Shown here: piece by piece, positions 37,308 through 48,937 of the stretch
Numbering within the stretch: position 1 is the first letter of the stretch
Layout: every line of letters starts with the position of its first letter
Source: Mesotaenium endlicherianum
Taxonomy: Eukaryota; Streptophyta; Zygnematophyceae; Zygnematales; Mesotaeniaceae
Direction of reading: 5' to 3'
Assembly: GCA_009602735.1 (NCBI GenBank)
Contig: WELA01003054.1
Location: 81,287-145,286 of the forward strand
Length of the DNA: 64,000 nucleotides
The notes under the pieces: model-generated
What the model was told of the DNA's origin: nothing
Seen by the model: the letters and a program-made list of their open reading frames with translations, nothing else
Databases searched by the model: none
Made by a program: the position numbers and the translations under genes

Positions 37308-39330
37308 CTACTCTTTGGGTTCAGGTGGGGGCTTTCCGCCCTCATCCTGACCTTCAGGCTTTTTTGCCTGATTGTTAGGCGGTGGAGGGGCAGGCTTCAC
37401 AGCTTGCTCCTCCGCTGACTTAGGCTCGGCGGCCTGCTTCTTATGCCTTTTACCTTTTCCGATGGATCGTCGCCTCTCCTGTTGAGTGGAGTATGTCAGA
37501 CGCCTCCAAATGGGCTGCCTCAAGAACCTTTCTTCATCTGCTGCAGTCCAGCTGGTCCCCGTTCCTCCCTCTTCACGTGGTGGGGGCAGGGTCGGGAAAG
37601 GCCACCCTGCTGGATCTGCTCTGGGGTCGATTGCCCAACCCCACTCGCGCTCAATGGTAGCAATGCGCACAACGGTTGTGCCAAACTCTTCCCTTGCTGG
37701 TGGCGTAACCGTCCATGCTTGTGTCAAAGTCTGCGGTCTTTAAGCCGCAGCTAGTTGTGCGTATACATCATTCTCCGTTGTCAAGCGGCTTATGGTACTT
37801 CTCAGCTCTACCAATTCCCTTTCAAAACCGCAGGTGTCCTAGGCGCTGAACTATCCTTCTCCCACGTTCCAGTGGATGAGGGGCACGCCATGGGAATGTG
37901 AATTCCCAATGCCATGGCTTTGCAAATCAAGCCATCCTCTCCCTCTCTCTGCAAAATCTCCAGGATAGGTTGCGGAGGAGGAGCCATGGTTCCTTTTGGA
38001 ACCCCTTCTCTCTGAGCTGCTCCCTTATACTTGAGATAACGCATCAGCATCCGCCTGAAAGGTGCATTCTCTTCCCTGGCCACCTTTCTTGGTCTGCGTT
38101 GCGCGACCGTGAGGATTACCTTGTGTTGGTTCCACCTTAGCGGTGCAGGCAGCCACTTCCTGCGGCTGTTGTAACTGACGTGGGGTAGCATCTGGTGCTA
38201 GAAAACTGGCGGTTGGAGTGCTGGATGTAGGTGACTTCAGATTGTTGTATAGATCTGCCGGTCTGGGCCCCTCCATTATCAAGTGGTCGGCCACCCAGTC
38301 ATCCAACCTGAGCTCTTGTAGCTCCAACAGGTCCAGCTCTAGGGTAGGAAAACGTGAAATTTCTTCCTGAATCTCCTCTTCATTGGTGACTGAAAGCAAG
38401 TTGAACTTTGGAAGGTCTGGCATCTCTGCCTCATCTTCAACTGACTTCTCCACTCCAGGTGGTGGTAGCTCTCCATCATTATCTGTGTTGAGCTTCGCCA
38501 GGTTGACGATGGCAGAGTGCTTGCCGCCTTAGCCACTTCCTCTTCCTTGTGCCGTTGAGCGTCTGCTTCTAGCAGCTGCTCCATGATCTGCCTTGCAATG
38601 AATTGTCTGACAGGCCAAACCCTGCTGTTGCCCCTTAGCCTGCGGCTCTGGGCTCATCAAAGAAGGTGTTGTGGACAATTGCTTGCCCGACTCCTCCTTG
38701 CGTTCTTCGTATATCACTTCGAGGCATATGGTCTTTGCAGACCCTCCAGAATCTCCTGAATTCTGGCTACTCTTTTCAGCCCATTCACCAATACTGCGTT
38801 GGCGTTCTTGCACTGATGCTTGGTTCAGATAGTATTCAAAGTCTTCAAGCGTTGGCTCAGGGGCCTTCTTCTCAGACTCCTCTGACATGTCTTGTAATGG
38901 CGCTTGCTCTGGTGAAGACGATAGACACTTTTGGTTAGCCTCCCAGCTACTTGAGCTTTCCTGCCAATAGTCTCCGCACCCAACTGCTCTTGGGCTGAGG
39001 TTGGTATCATACTCTGATACGGCATCTTCTGAAGTCTTCTCACGCCTTGATGTCGCGGCTCCGGAAGGTGATGTCTCAAATATCTGACTGTGAGTGGCGT
39101 TTCCCACAGAAGACGTGGTGTCCTGCGTATCGTCTTCTGCACTTGGCAGCGGCGTTGTGTGCTCAAACATCTGGTCCCCTATGGGTGTATCCTCTTTTTC
39201 TAGAGGTGCTTGTAATTCAGCGATCCGATTATCGATCCGGTCCAACAGATCCTGGCATCTCATCAGTTCAGCTACCCCAACTTTCCTGAATGCTCTGTCT
39301 TTGGCAGCTTCCGCTGCGTCTCTTTGCATA
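37308..39330 (-). other. Unassigned hydrophilic linker region of the older gypsy element
   Basis: About 2 kb between the methyltransferase-like segment and reverse transcriptase. It encodes charged, Ser/Glu-rich and Pro/Lys-rich low-similarity sequence (for example PTLEDFEYYLNQ, PTLELDLLELQELRLDDW, PAPPPPNNQAKKP). I recognise no domain. It is part of a broken element and holds several breaks. Confidence 0.5.
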
Positions 39331-39371
39331 CCGTATTCTTCTTGTTGCTATTGTGCCGTCCTGATAGCCCT

Positions 39372-40424
39372 CTAATTAGATGTTGGCACCACATGGACCC
39401 CAATTGTCACTGGTCTTGGCCTCCGCATAGGCTTGTCGGTAAAGGTCAACTGCTGCCACGTCATGATTGTCTCCACCAGCCAAGTCATAGAGTGTTGTTC
39501 AATCATGTTGCCAAAAATCTTCGCAGCTTCATCTGAACCTACAGCATCGACTATCTGCCGAGCTATGGTGTCGAGTATTCCAAGGAAGTTTTCCTTCTCC
39601 ATCGCAGTAGGCTCTCTCCAAACGGCATCTCTTTCATGCATGTCTTTGACTATTCCTGGTCCACCTCCTATGAAGGCTCGGGATCTTGGATACCCTGTGA
39701 AGGTAGGCAGTACCACCCTTGGCTGACCTGGTTCGTTGATGACGCACTGTGGATAGGAATCCCTCTCGATCACTGGCTTGGTACGTACCGCCAGCGCCTC
39801 TTCCACTGTCAATGTCGTCGGTGATCGCCATGTAAGGTCCTCCATCTCTTTCAGGACCTCAATATACATGCCGTTGGTCCAAAATATTCTGGCCCTATGG
39901 AATAATCCTCCGTGCTTGGCGTCGTTGATTAGCACATGATGACCCAAGGTGGAGTCGAAAATCAGCCATGACTCTCCCGGCTTCAACTGCTTGTAATCCA
40001 TTCCTGGATGCACGTTCTCAATCACAAACACTGGTGGGTGATAGTGCTGACGTTCCCGCACCATGTTGATGATTTTCACCATCCATCGCCAGTGTTGTGC
40101 TCGTGGATCATTGAATCCCCTCCTGTTCCCAGCTTGGGAAAACGGTTGAGAAGGGAATCCAGCAAAGATCCAGTCAATCCTGTAGCCATACAGGTCTTCA
40201 AGCTTCACATTAATAATTTTGCCTCCAGCAATGCGCTCAACAGTGGCGTAGGCGGGGGCACCAACCCCTTAAAGTGATGCATTTGCTGCATCTGACTCAT
40301 GACTTCTCTGAATGCTAGAAAAGCGTGGTTATCATTGTCCACATACAGGACTTTGGCCACCTGTATCTCTCGCTGGATCAATGCTATGGTCCCAGACCCA
40401 AGTCCGGCGAACAATTCCAACACC
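39372..40424 (-). CDS. C5-cytosine DNA methyltransferase-like domain within the gypsy element
   Basis: Part of the older gypsy element's coding region, between protease and reverse transcriptase. Visible family landmarks in order are an AdoMet-binding motif I (VLELFAGLGSGTIAL at about 40.39-40.42 kb), an acidic-residue segment after it (VLYVDNDNHAF), a motif IV-like loop inside DWIFAGF...QPFSQAGNRRGFNDPR, a motif VI ENV (VFVIENVHPG) and a motif VIII-like segment (HGGLFHRARIFW). A C-terminal part then runs to MEKENFLG (motif IX/X region). Known C5 methyltransferases transfer methyl from AdoMet to cytosine in DNA. The order and spacing match that fold over about 350 residues. As part of a broken element I treat it as a fossil and make no statement on activity. 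Confidence 0.8.
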
Positions 40425-42650
40425 ATTACTCCCTTTCTACAAAAAGAATCTTCCATCCCGACAATGCCTTGCGACAGCGGCTCAACTCCAGGCATCAGGT
40501 TTGCAACAGAGGTAACTGGGTAGGGTATCGGCAGCAGCTCGTGCGGGCCGCGGTCCCTGTTACTCACAGTTTCCAATTGCTCCATAATCCGAGGTGGCCA
40601 TACCAAGGGTGTTTGCATGTTGATGCTTGTATAGCTTTCCTCTTTGCGTTTCATGATGTTGTCGTAGGATTTTGGGTACCTGTCGTTAACGCAGCAGTCT
40701 AGCAGCCCGTAGTTTGCTTCTCCTGTGCAAACCATCTTCACAGGAATTTCTCCTGCCGGCTGCTGATCTGTTGATTGGTAAGTCACCCTCCGCTTCCGCA
40801 GATCAATGACCATACCCAAGAGAATCATTGCTTCTGTTCCCAAGAGAACATCATAGTTCTCTGCCTCCGTCACTGTGCACTCCATGAGTAGTGACGCCTC
40901 TTCAGGTTTTCCTGAATTTACTCTGATTTCCACAAGCTTGCGGGTAATCCCACAAGACTTTGAGATTTGCCCTGAGGCAGTTCTCAACTGGAAAGGATTC
41001 TCTTTCAGGTCCTTTGCTTTCAATCCTAGAGTTTTCACAGCTCGCTTTCCCAGGATGACTGGTTGTGCGCCTGTATCCAACAGAATGTTGGGGGCTACCC
41101 AATTGTTGAATATTAGTGCACCATCCCTCTTTTGCACTCTCATGGTGCTGAAATTGGTAGGCAATGAGGCGCCGTTCGCACCCTCCTCAGCTATATCCAG
41201 TTGATGTCCGGCTTCTACAACCGTGAACGGGTAGGTGATATGCAAATCAGCGAGAAAAAGCAAAGGAGCATGCTGGATCCGGTGTTCCACCAGGGCCTTC
41301 AGCTTCTCTATCAAAAAACTCAATGTCTTACGCGTCCCAGGCCTGGCTTGTCGCAGCTGCGAGATCTCATTTTCATCCAGAGTGATCCGAAAAGTCTGAG
41401 GAAGCTTCCCAGCATTCCTTGGCACCAGACGGTCGTAATCTGCTCGCCTGGCAGCCGTTGCACCCACATCCTTTTTAGGCATCAGTTTCTCGCCTTTGCA
41501 GACGGTCTTTTCTGCAACATTTGCATCATAGTAAACATTAGGCGCATTTAGTTTTGCAAATTGAGCTTTCAACTCAGCGATTTCTGCACTCATAATGTCA
41601 TACTTCTGGTTACCCTTGCGGTTACCAGAGCCACCTCTTTCTTTCTTTTTCTCCTTGTCTGCCTCTTTCGTGGCAGCATTTGCCCATGGCGGCTTTAGAT
41701 TTGGATTCTTAGACCAGCACTGATCTTCTGAGTGTTCCTTCTTGCTGCAATGTGCGCATATCTGCGCCTTGCTAGCAGATAGTTGCTTAGCATCCGGGTA
41801 CGGACAATCTCTCTTCTAATGTCCTGATTTCCCGCAATTCCAACAGCCCTCTGCTGTTTCAGCTGTGTTGGCGTGCTTAGCAAACTTATTGAAAGTCCCG
41901 CTCTCTTCTTAAATTGAAAATTAGAGCTGTTGGCCTTAGGCGGAGAGGATTCTTCCCTCCTCTCAAGAGCCATAAGCGTCCTGAAAGCCTCCTTATACCA
42001 CACTTTACCTTCTTCGACATTGCGTGCTATTTCAGCCGCCTCGTCAATGTCCCAGTAAATCCCGTGCTTCGCGGACAGGTGTGGCCTGACTTCACGATAT
42101 GTTTCCTTGCACAAGCACAACAGAAATTTGTCAGCCACTATTCTGGGCTCGTAAATTTTTGCCTTTTTGGCGAGGTCTACCAATCTAGATTTAACCTCAA
42201 TGATTGTCTCGTTCTTCTGACGGACAAAATGCACATAACGGTGCACCTTAGGACTGCGATCCTCTGGGAATCGTGCTTCAAGCAACTTAAAGAAACGACG
42301 CAGGCAATGCTCGGAGTCTAGCTGGTCATGCCCAGCCTCCATATCCTTACGACAGCTAGCTAAGGCTTCCGCCTGGCTTGCCTCTGTCGTGGCGCTATCG
42401 CCTTGCTGACCATTAAAAGGTGCAGCTCTGCGCGTTACTCGTTCCTGAGCATTAGCAATCTTTTCAGACAGTTCTGCACACACCTTTCGCAACTCTGCGA
42501 CAGAGTCGGCATCATCATTCTGAGTAGCAGCCCATTGCTGGCCCTCAGTGAGTTGCCTCATGGCCTCTGTAAATTCTTGTGTTAGTGCAGCTAAGTCTAT
42601 GCCCTCAACAAGTGCAGTTGGCACTGCTCTTCCTGAAGATAAAGCAGACA

Positions 42651-43865
42651 TTCGGTGTAATGAATCAGTTCATTATTTATTTAATTAATTACATATATAA
42701 ATATAACACTAAATAAGTATTATGTGTACATACTCACATGTGCGAGTTCATCTAAATGAATGTATGACAATGTAATGCGAGCTTACTTACTTTGTCAGAA
42801 TGGTCAGCAGGATGACTTTTATATCATAGTGTAGTTTGCTGAGATTTATATATCAGTTATATATAGGATATAATATCAGTAGGTTGACATATAGTAAGCT
42901 CGCTTGATATTAGTCAATATACTTAGCTTCAGTACGCTGAGGATAGACATATTCATTTAGATTGTTATTTGTAGATTGGCACATGTGACCGAAGTATACT
43001 GAAAGTCGGGAGGTCGACCGAGATTCGGTAAAGCGATGTCCTACCAGTGTGGTTAACTCCTGGGTAGGCGGAGCCGTCGTCAGTCAACTGAACAGTTAGG
43101 ACTTCAGTCAACCGACCAATTAATATGGTCGTTATACCTAGATCCGTGGGTCCCAACTTAACGGGTTTCCCACGAAACGGCGCACCTTGCGCCGTGGTCA
43201 ACCAGGTGGTCACTAGGTACATAGCAGGCTGGGATCTTGTGGTCCCTCATTCTGGACAGTAGGCTTTACAGTCGGATTTCTACTTGCAAGTCATGTGTGC
43301 ACTTTTGGGTTCGTTCTAATGACCAGCCTTCACGGAATTGACATGGCTGCTTCGTCTGCGCTCCAAATGGGACAAACTAGGACTTTTCGGAGAGGTCTTG
43401 TCAAGATGCATCCGTTGTCGTTGAGTTTGCTCAATTTGAAGTGGTATTGGCAAAGTTATGCCCTCTGACATTTCGGGGTCACACAGCGGACATATTCCAT
43501 GGTTTTGCACCTAAGTCAGTGGGATGTGTTTTAGCTACATTATTGTCATCTGAATGAGAGCGCCTTTGCTATTCAGTCCCCTGATGTTGTGCATGTGCTA
43601 TACATGCTTGCATGCCTGGTAGGCAAGAGGCCATGAGTTTCTAAAGGAGAAGCTCAAGTACTCAAGCTCGCCTCTTACTTGTGCCTCGTGTTAGTGTGCA
43701 ACTATGGCACACTACGGTAAATGAGTCAAGGGTGTAGATGAGTAAATGGAATTCATTATAAGGGCGAAGATCGCTCCCCGATTTCACACGCTTCCACCTA
43801 TCTCTGATCTTATATATTTAAATGAAATATATTAATCTTGAATAAGCAAGATTCATTTCATTCGG
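42651..43865. mobile_element. LTR-like 1.2-kb insertion with 5-bp target duplication
   Basis: The segment 42656-43860 (1205 bp) starts TGTAATGAATC and ends GATTCATTTCA. These are imperfect inverted ends (10 of 11 positions) with the TG...CA signature of LTRs. It is flanked by TTCGG at 42651-42655 and 43861-43865. It is strongly AT-rich with TATA-like stretches and has no coding capacity I can support. It interrupts the gag portion of the older gypsy element. A solo LTR of a third family is the simplest reading; a non-autonomous element with short terminal inverted repeats is the alternative. Confidence 0.8.
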
Positions 43866-44466
43866 GCATTCGCAGCCTCTTTCTGAATTTTCAAATCCCT
43901 ACCCTTTTTTGCTCTCCAAATGCCCATTCCTGGGTGAGATCCTCATCCTTTTGTAATTGGCGATATAGCAACAAGGCATCTTTATCCAAGTACTGGACCA
44001 AGCCTATAAATGCGACAAATTGCGTATAAGAAGAATCCTTCCGAATCTTCTCAAAGAATTTTGCCCAATAGATCTCGTCAAACTCTTCGAAAGTGAGACC
44101 GTTTCCACTGGTTTGTCCGCTAAAACACTTTGCAGACAGCTTGAACTTAGAATTTTCATCCCGATCATCACTAGCCATTTCGAACGGTGACCAGGACTCA
44201 CTGACTCTACCCCACACGTCTTGCTCTCTGCCCAAATCAGATGCAAAGGCTCGTGTGTTATCCGAGTTCTTAACGCTTGCGGAGATAGGGCGAGACTTGT
44301 CTCTCGACGGTTGCTCACTCCACAGGTTGTCAGTATGCTCAGACGTCTCACTTCCTCGTAGACTCTCGCTAGTGTCAGAACCTCTTCCACTCCTCAACCG
44401 CATATACAGTTGAATTTCTCCGGGTCCCCTTCCAGGTTGAACACCGGTAGCCTTCACAGGCCTCAA

Positions 44467-45934
44467 TCCTCAACTGGCTTAGGAATTCTTGTTCACCTGA
44501 ACCAATCAACCAAGTTCTCAGAAGTAGGACAGAAGCGTCTTACTTCTACACAGGCTTTTGCCCAAGTTGAGGATTTACAAAATGAACAAGTTTGTAATTT
44601 GCAAAAATCGCGTCTAAGCAGCTCAACAGGCAATGCCAGATTCAGAGAAAATCGCCCTTCAAGGCTTTCGCTTAACTTTCACGAAGTCACAGCTTACAAA
44701 ATCCTGAAACTGCACATCTATGCTGGCCTGGTCTGAGCTCTTCGCTCAACACCGCGCCTTAACAGCTTTTCACTGCTTGGCTGGGCTCACTCAGTTGTTT
44801 ACTGAGAGCTTTACTTGTTAATACTACTCTTGCTATCAGCAATTCGACAATTGAGACTTCTGAGAACTTGGAAACTAACACAGCACTCACCATTTTAAGT
44901 GACTTTCGCACGCTTGTGGTGTTTGTCTCGAATCTGTGTTAATCTCCTAACAAATTCTATTCTGCAGCTCTCTACTTTCTACCAGCGAGATCCCCTCTTG
45001 GAAACTCCTGAGGTCTAACCTTTCTATGGTACACTTGAGAAGAAATCTTCCAGCGCCGGCACAAGCGTGGCGTCTCGGCTCTTCTGTGGCCTTGGGAACT
45101 CCTTCTTCTTTGCGCTCCTTCTTCTCCTTTGACAACGATGCGAGCAAGAATGAGGCAGCTTCAGGCATGACTCGTGCCTTTCGCAGGCACCACACATTAT
45201 CCTCTCTCGAGAATGCCAGTGCTTAGTCACAGCGCCTAGCTTACATGCCGTCCTTGCCTAGCAGCCCTCAAACAGCTTTAGAATTTGTCACTCAGCATGC
45301 ATGCACGCCTTGTGACTGTCGCGCGTGACTGCTTAGCCTTTCAGCTGGCAATCGCACCTATGTGGCTAGCGGCTGGCAACGTTTGAGATGAACCCTCAAG
45401 CCGTGACTAGTCACTCGAGGGTCTTGGCCGAGGTGGCACACAACGCCTCTGCAACATCCCTGCTGTGCTTGGCTTAGATAGCCATTTGATCAGTACCTTA
45501 CTTGGCACTTGTTGGGCTGGCTCATTGCCGGTTCCAGGCCCCTAGCCTTTCGGCTGACTACTCCGTTCAAATCCCCATCCATCCTTGGGTGTGGGCTTTG
45601 ACGTGTCGTGACCACTTTGACAGTGATAACGACTTTGACATAACCGCTGACTGAGATAACTCAACCCTTTGGTCGGTGAGTCAACGCTGACTTTCCGTAC
45701 CTGGGCGGCCGTGACTTGCGCTGCGCGTGTGGTATCGTCAAGTGGATAGCAGTCGCGACACTAGTTCAAGTGTGAACTTTAATAATTCTGCACTTCAAAT
45801 TGAAATTTAATTTATCAATTTTCATGGTAGAAGACCACATAACCAGGACTGACCAGGACTGACCAGGACAGGCCGACAACGGCTGAGGCCGCAAGAAGTA
45901 AAAGGTGAAGAAAAAAGTTGAGGGTCAAACTAGC
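44467..45934. other. Sequence upstream of the older gypsy gag
   Basis: About 1.5 kb, probably the 5' leader and possibly the right LTR of the older gypsy element, grading into host DNA before the tRNA gene. No direct repeat of the left edge was recognised. A threefold GACCAGGACT direct repeat lies at about 45843-45873. No host gene is supported. Confidence 0.4.
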
Positions 45935-46007
45935 TGCGCGAGACAGGGGTCGAACCTGCGACCTTTTGCTTAGGAAGCAAACACTCTATCCACTGAGTTA
46001 CACGCGC
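45935..46007 (-). tRNA. trnR-CCT: tRNA-Arg (anticodon CCT)
   Basis: A 73-nt cloverleaf on the minus strand. The 5' acceptor GCGCGTG pairs with CTCGCGC (one U-U mismatch), with discriminator A. The D-arm is CTC...GAG around AGTGGATA. The anticodon stem TTTGC/GCAAA encloses the loop TTCCTAA (anticodon CCT, reading AGG). The T-arm is GCAGG-TTCGACC-CCTGT. There is no intron and no encoded CCA. It is a nuclear-type gene transcribed by Pol III from its internal A and B boxes; B box GGTTCGACC is intact. Confidence 0.93.
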
Positions 46008-48205
46008 TGCGTGTCATGTGGGGCACAAAATTATTTTAGTCTTAAAAAGTTGACCGTCCTCAATAGCTTTCTTTGCTCTTGGGTGCGTTCACCTTCACGT
46101 CCTTCCCGCGCTAGCCAACGTCGATCCTAGCACTGTCCCCTATAGTCCACCCCTCGATTCGTGATAAATATGATGTTAGTTGCTTATTTGGTAAAACCCA
46201 ACTTAGAAAAGATGATTTTGCGAGCGGGTGTTGGGTGTTCAATATTCCAGGTTTACATTTTCTCTGTAAAAGATGTCATGATAATGTACAAAATAAGATG
46301 TCTCGAGTTTTGTGGATGTTCTCCGAAACCCTGACTGTCGGTCAGAGGATGTTTCCGAAATCCCCGAATTTGGTCAATTTGAGGGGCCTGCTTTATATAT
46401 TTTAGTCCCCCTAATTCACCCGCCATCACCAGTAACCAATCCTCCCTGTCGCTCACCGTCCCCCTCACCCTCCCTCACCGTCTTCACCATTACCTACTAG
46501 TGTCCCTCATCACCATTGTTTTCCAGGTTTTCCCCCCCAAATATAGAAATGTCGCTGCTGTAAATCGGTCCCACGTGAAAGTTATGGACGGCAACGACCT
46601 CGAATCGCGACAGAAAAAGCCTGTGGTTTTGAGGATGCAACACCTCGCGATCTACGTTTTTCACCTTAACATCGACGGCTTCTAGCTCCCTCGGAAAGTT
46701 CAGTTTCAGTCGAATCCCCTGGCAGCGCGCTGCAGCGCGCATATATCAGCATATATGGCCTCCTTATCACGAAGCACCTCCAGGCTCCGACCACCTCCGA
46801 CCACCTCGACGGCAACGCGTATACTGGGGCATTGCAAGATGGTGACGTCCTTATCTGCAGAAGCGGAACTTCCGTTCCTCCAAGGCTCGAACAGTTAATC
46901 GCAGTTGGTAACCATAGCATACCCGAATCCCAACACCGTCTACTACCATCTCAGGGCGCCTGCCCCCGCCTGTCTCTGCACCGCTAAGCCTTCCGTAGTC
47001 GTGTGTTAGTAAGAGATTACTTTAAAACGCTGCTACCTGTGCTTTTGTAGAAGCAGCTGCTTGGTTAGCGGATCACGGGTACGAAAGGGAAAAGGCTCTC
47101 TAGAGTGGAGTTTATTGTGGCCACGAAGAGTGAGGTGCGTTCTCCCCAAGCGCGTGTGCTCTTAGTACTGAAACCGGCCTGGATAGGTGTCATGTGTGAA
47201 GCATTGGAGGGGACATTTGCTTCTTGTGGTGCCATGTTTTATCGAAGTTCTTAGTCCTGCCCGTTTTTAATTGTGCTTGTTCTCGGCGTGCATAGAACCC
47301 CAAAAGGTCTCGTTTCACTCACTTGAATACGACCTTGTGCTCGTCCTTCATGCTGTTGAAGACTTGAATGATTTTCTGTTTTGAGCAGCCAGTACGGGTT
47401 AGCCTTTGTTCAATAGTCACAGGTTTATGTAAGGGTGGGGAGGTATTTATCCTGTGAGGTTTTGTGGATGCCATTTACTGGCTACAACTTTCTTGGTGCA
47501 CGCCCTATTTGGAGATTTCCTGGATGATAGGCTGCCTTGTGTTTCTCCGCTGAAGTATTGTAGTTCTTATACAGGTACCGGTCATGCACATAGAAGTTGG
47601 TTATATCTTATAATGTTGCACGAAGACTGATGTATACGAAGGAATGGGGAACATGTAGAACCTGCCAAAGAAAACTCGTATTATCATTGAATGTGTTACG
47701 CTTTGTTACTTTGAATAACGGCATGTTACTGTGTTTCTTATCTAGCAATCATTCATTATGCATGGCTGGCCATTCTGGTGCCAGCTATGTTTTAAAGGAT
47801 TATTTCATGCCATTCCTCCTGAGGTGCAGCCTCTCTTCGAGGCCACATGGATTGAAACAAACGACGGGGATCTTAGGGCATAGGACAGTATAGAAGGTTG
47901 CCTAGAAAATGTTGCCTGAATGGCTCGCCGCGGCTATGGCAGTGGCCTATGTCTTGAGTTTGTTAGGGTTCAAAGTGCAAGAGTTCTTGAACCTCCAGAA
48001 GATGAGTACTTTTCCTACAAAGTGGCAGTAGTAGATAAGGATGGGGCATTGACTTATGGAGCCCCGGTCTTACACTTTTTGTGTATGCAGGCAACTCTGG
48101 GAGCAGGGGGGAGGGGAATATCGACGCCCTACTGGATAGGAGAGGGACCTGGTAGTGTGGCCCATGTTGGCAGTGGACAGGTTGCGCCAGGGAGCTGTAC
48201 CGATA
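46008..48205. other. Intergenic spacer and upstream region of the S40-like gene
   Basis: About 2.2 kb of mostly AT-rich sequence. Short frames here have no recognisable similarity. A 16-bp perfect palindrome of alternating G and C around a central TGCA is at 46725-46740. A 113-codon frame at 47920-48261 overlaps the S40 start codon in another frame and could be an upstream ORF in the leader or simply chance. Confidence 0.5.
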
Positions 48206-48937
48206 ATGACATCGTTCCGCACCTCGTCCTCCTTCACCAAGCCCTCGTTTCGCGCAGCTGACCTGCTGGGCACCTCCTTCACTTCGACATCGACTGACGT
48301 TGACAGTGAGTTGGGCGAAGAGGACATATGGGATGTCGACAGGAGGCGCTCCTCGGAGGAGGCAACAGAGTTGGCCGAGGGCCGGGACAGCGAGGCTTCA
48401 GGGAGTAGCGCCAGCCTGTCAGAGGAGAGGAGCCCGGCATCTGTCATGAGGGTTCCCAACGGCCGTAGATGGGACACATCGCTCCTCACTCCCTTCGATG
48501 ATGGGAGTAGGATGCAGGGGCTCTCCTCGGCATTGGCACCCCCCCCGCAGGATGTGCTCGGTCGAAAAACGGGCGTCTATGACATCACCTCCGGGAGGGG
48601 GGCTGCGACTCCCTCGCGGAGGATTCCGCACGCAGGGGGTTTGTCAATGGCGGACTCGGGCGGCTACTTGAGGCGTCAGTCGGCGCCCGTGAATGTGCCG
48701 GATTGGAAGAAGGTGGCGGGCCCCAGTGCTCCAAAGCAGCCTCCTCTGGCGGGCGAGGTTCTCGAGGAGGAGGAGCTTGACGAGGGGATGGTTCCGCCGC
48801 ATGAGCTGATGGCGCGGGAGTACGCTCAGAGCATGACCTTCTCGGTCTACGAGGGAGTGGGCCGTACGCTGAGGGGGCGGGACCTCAACCATGTGCGCAC
48901 TGCAGTTTTGAGGAAGACGGGGTTCATAGATTCGTGA
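48206..48937 (+). CDS. S40-like senescence-regulator family protein (DUF584)
   Basis: Plant-specific S40/DUF584 protein; flowering-plant members are nuclear and senescence- or stress-induced, but the molecular role is unknown. It is an intronless frame of 243 residues. The C-terminal signature is clear: VPDWKKV at about 172, then a Glu-rich hinge, MVPPHELMAREYA (about residues 195-207), FSVYEGVGRTLRGRDLNHVR and TGFIDS at the end. The N-terminal half is Ser/Thr/acid-rich with the short ELGEEDIWDVD element typical near the start of family members. I chose the ATG at 48206 because it gives MTSFRTSSS just ahead of that element; an in-frame ATG at 48155 is possible. Unusually GC-rich compared with its surroundings. 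Confidence 0.85.
   Translation: MTSFRTSSSFTKPSFRAADLLGTSFTSTSTDVDSELGEEDIWDVDRRRSSEEATELAEGRDSEASGSSASLSEERSPASVMRVPNGRRWDTSLLTPFDDGSRMQGLSSALAPPPQDVLGRKTGVYDITSGRGAATPSRRIPHAGGLSMADSGGYLRRQSAPVNVPDWKKVAGPSAPKQPPLAGEVLEEEELDEGMVPPHELMAREYAQSMTFSVYEGVGRTLRGRDLNHVRTAVLRKTGFIDS

Larger units (their letters stand above)
33465..44466 (-). mobile_element. Older Ty3/gypsy element with an embedded DNA methyltransferase-like domain (broken)
   Basis: A second, unrelated gypsy-type fossil in minus sense. Right to left: gag (about 44.5-43.9 and 42.65-41.7 kb, split by an insertion), Cys/His knuckle-like sequence (about 41.85-41.7 kb), protease (ILLDTGAQPVILG at about 41.07 kb), C5-methyltransferase-like segment (about 40.4-39.4 kb) and a hydrophilic linker of unknown role (about 39.3-37.3 kb). 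Then come reverse transcriptase (about 37.2-36.4 kb; VMPFGLKNAPAIFQ), RNase H (about 36.3-35.8 kb; ESNYLSYEGELRAVVWA) and integrase (about 34.8-33.65 kb; TDQGSEFQGF, HPQADGLAERM). It is broken, with roughly half a dozen or more breaks plus two inserted LTR-type elements. It is therefore older than the chromovirus array. Its own LTRs were not identified, so both ends are approximate. Confidence 0.85.

Noticed and set aside
39372-40424. Methyltransferase-like segment as an independent host gene
   Set aside because: It is collinear and on the same strand with the protease and reverse transcriptase of the gypsy element and shares a reading frame with the protease part, so it belongs to the element.
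45530-45600. Possible second tRNA with GGTTCCAGGCC
   Set aside because: No acceptor or anticodon stem could be drawn around it.
45918-46130. 70-codon plus-strand frame with GRTCDLLLRKQTLYPLSYTRC
   Set aside because: It is the antisense translation of the tRNA-Arg gene, a common false protein.
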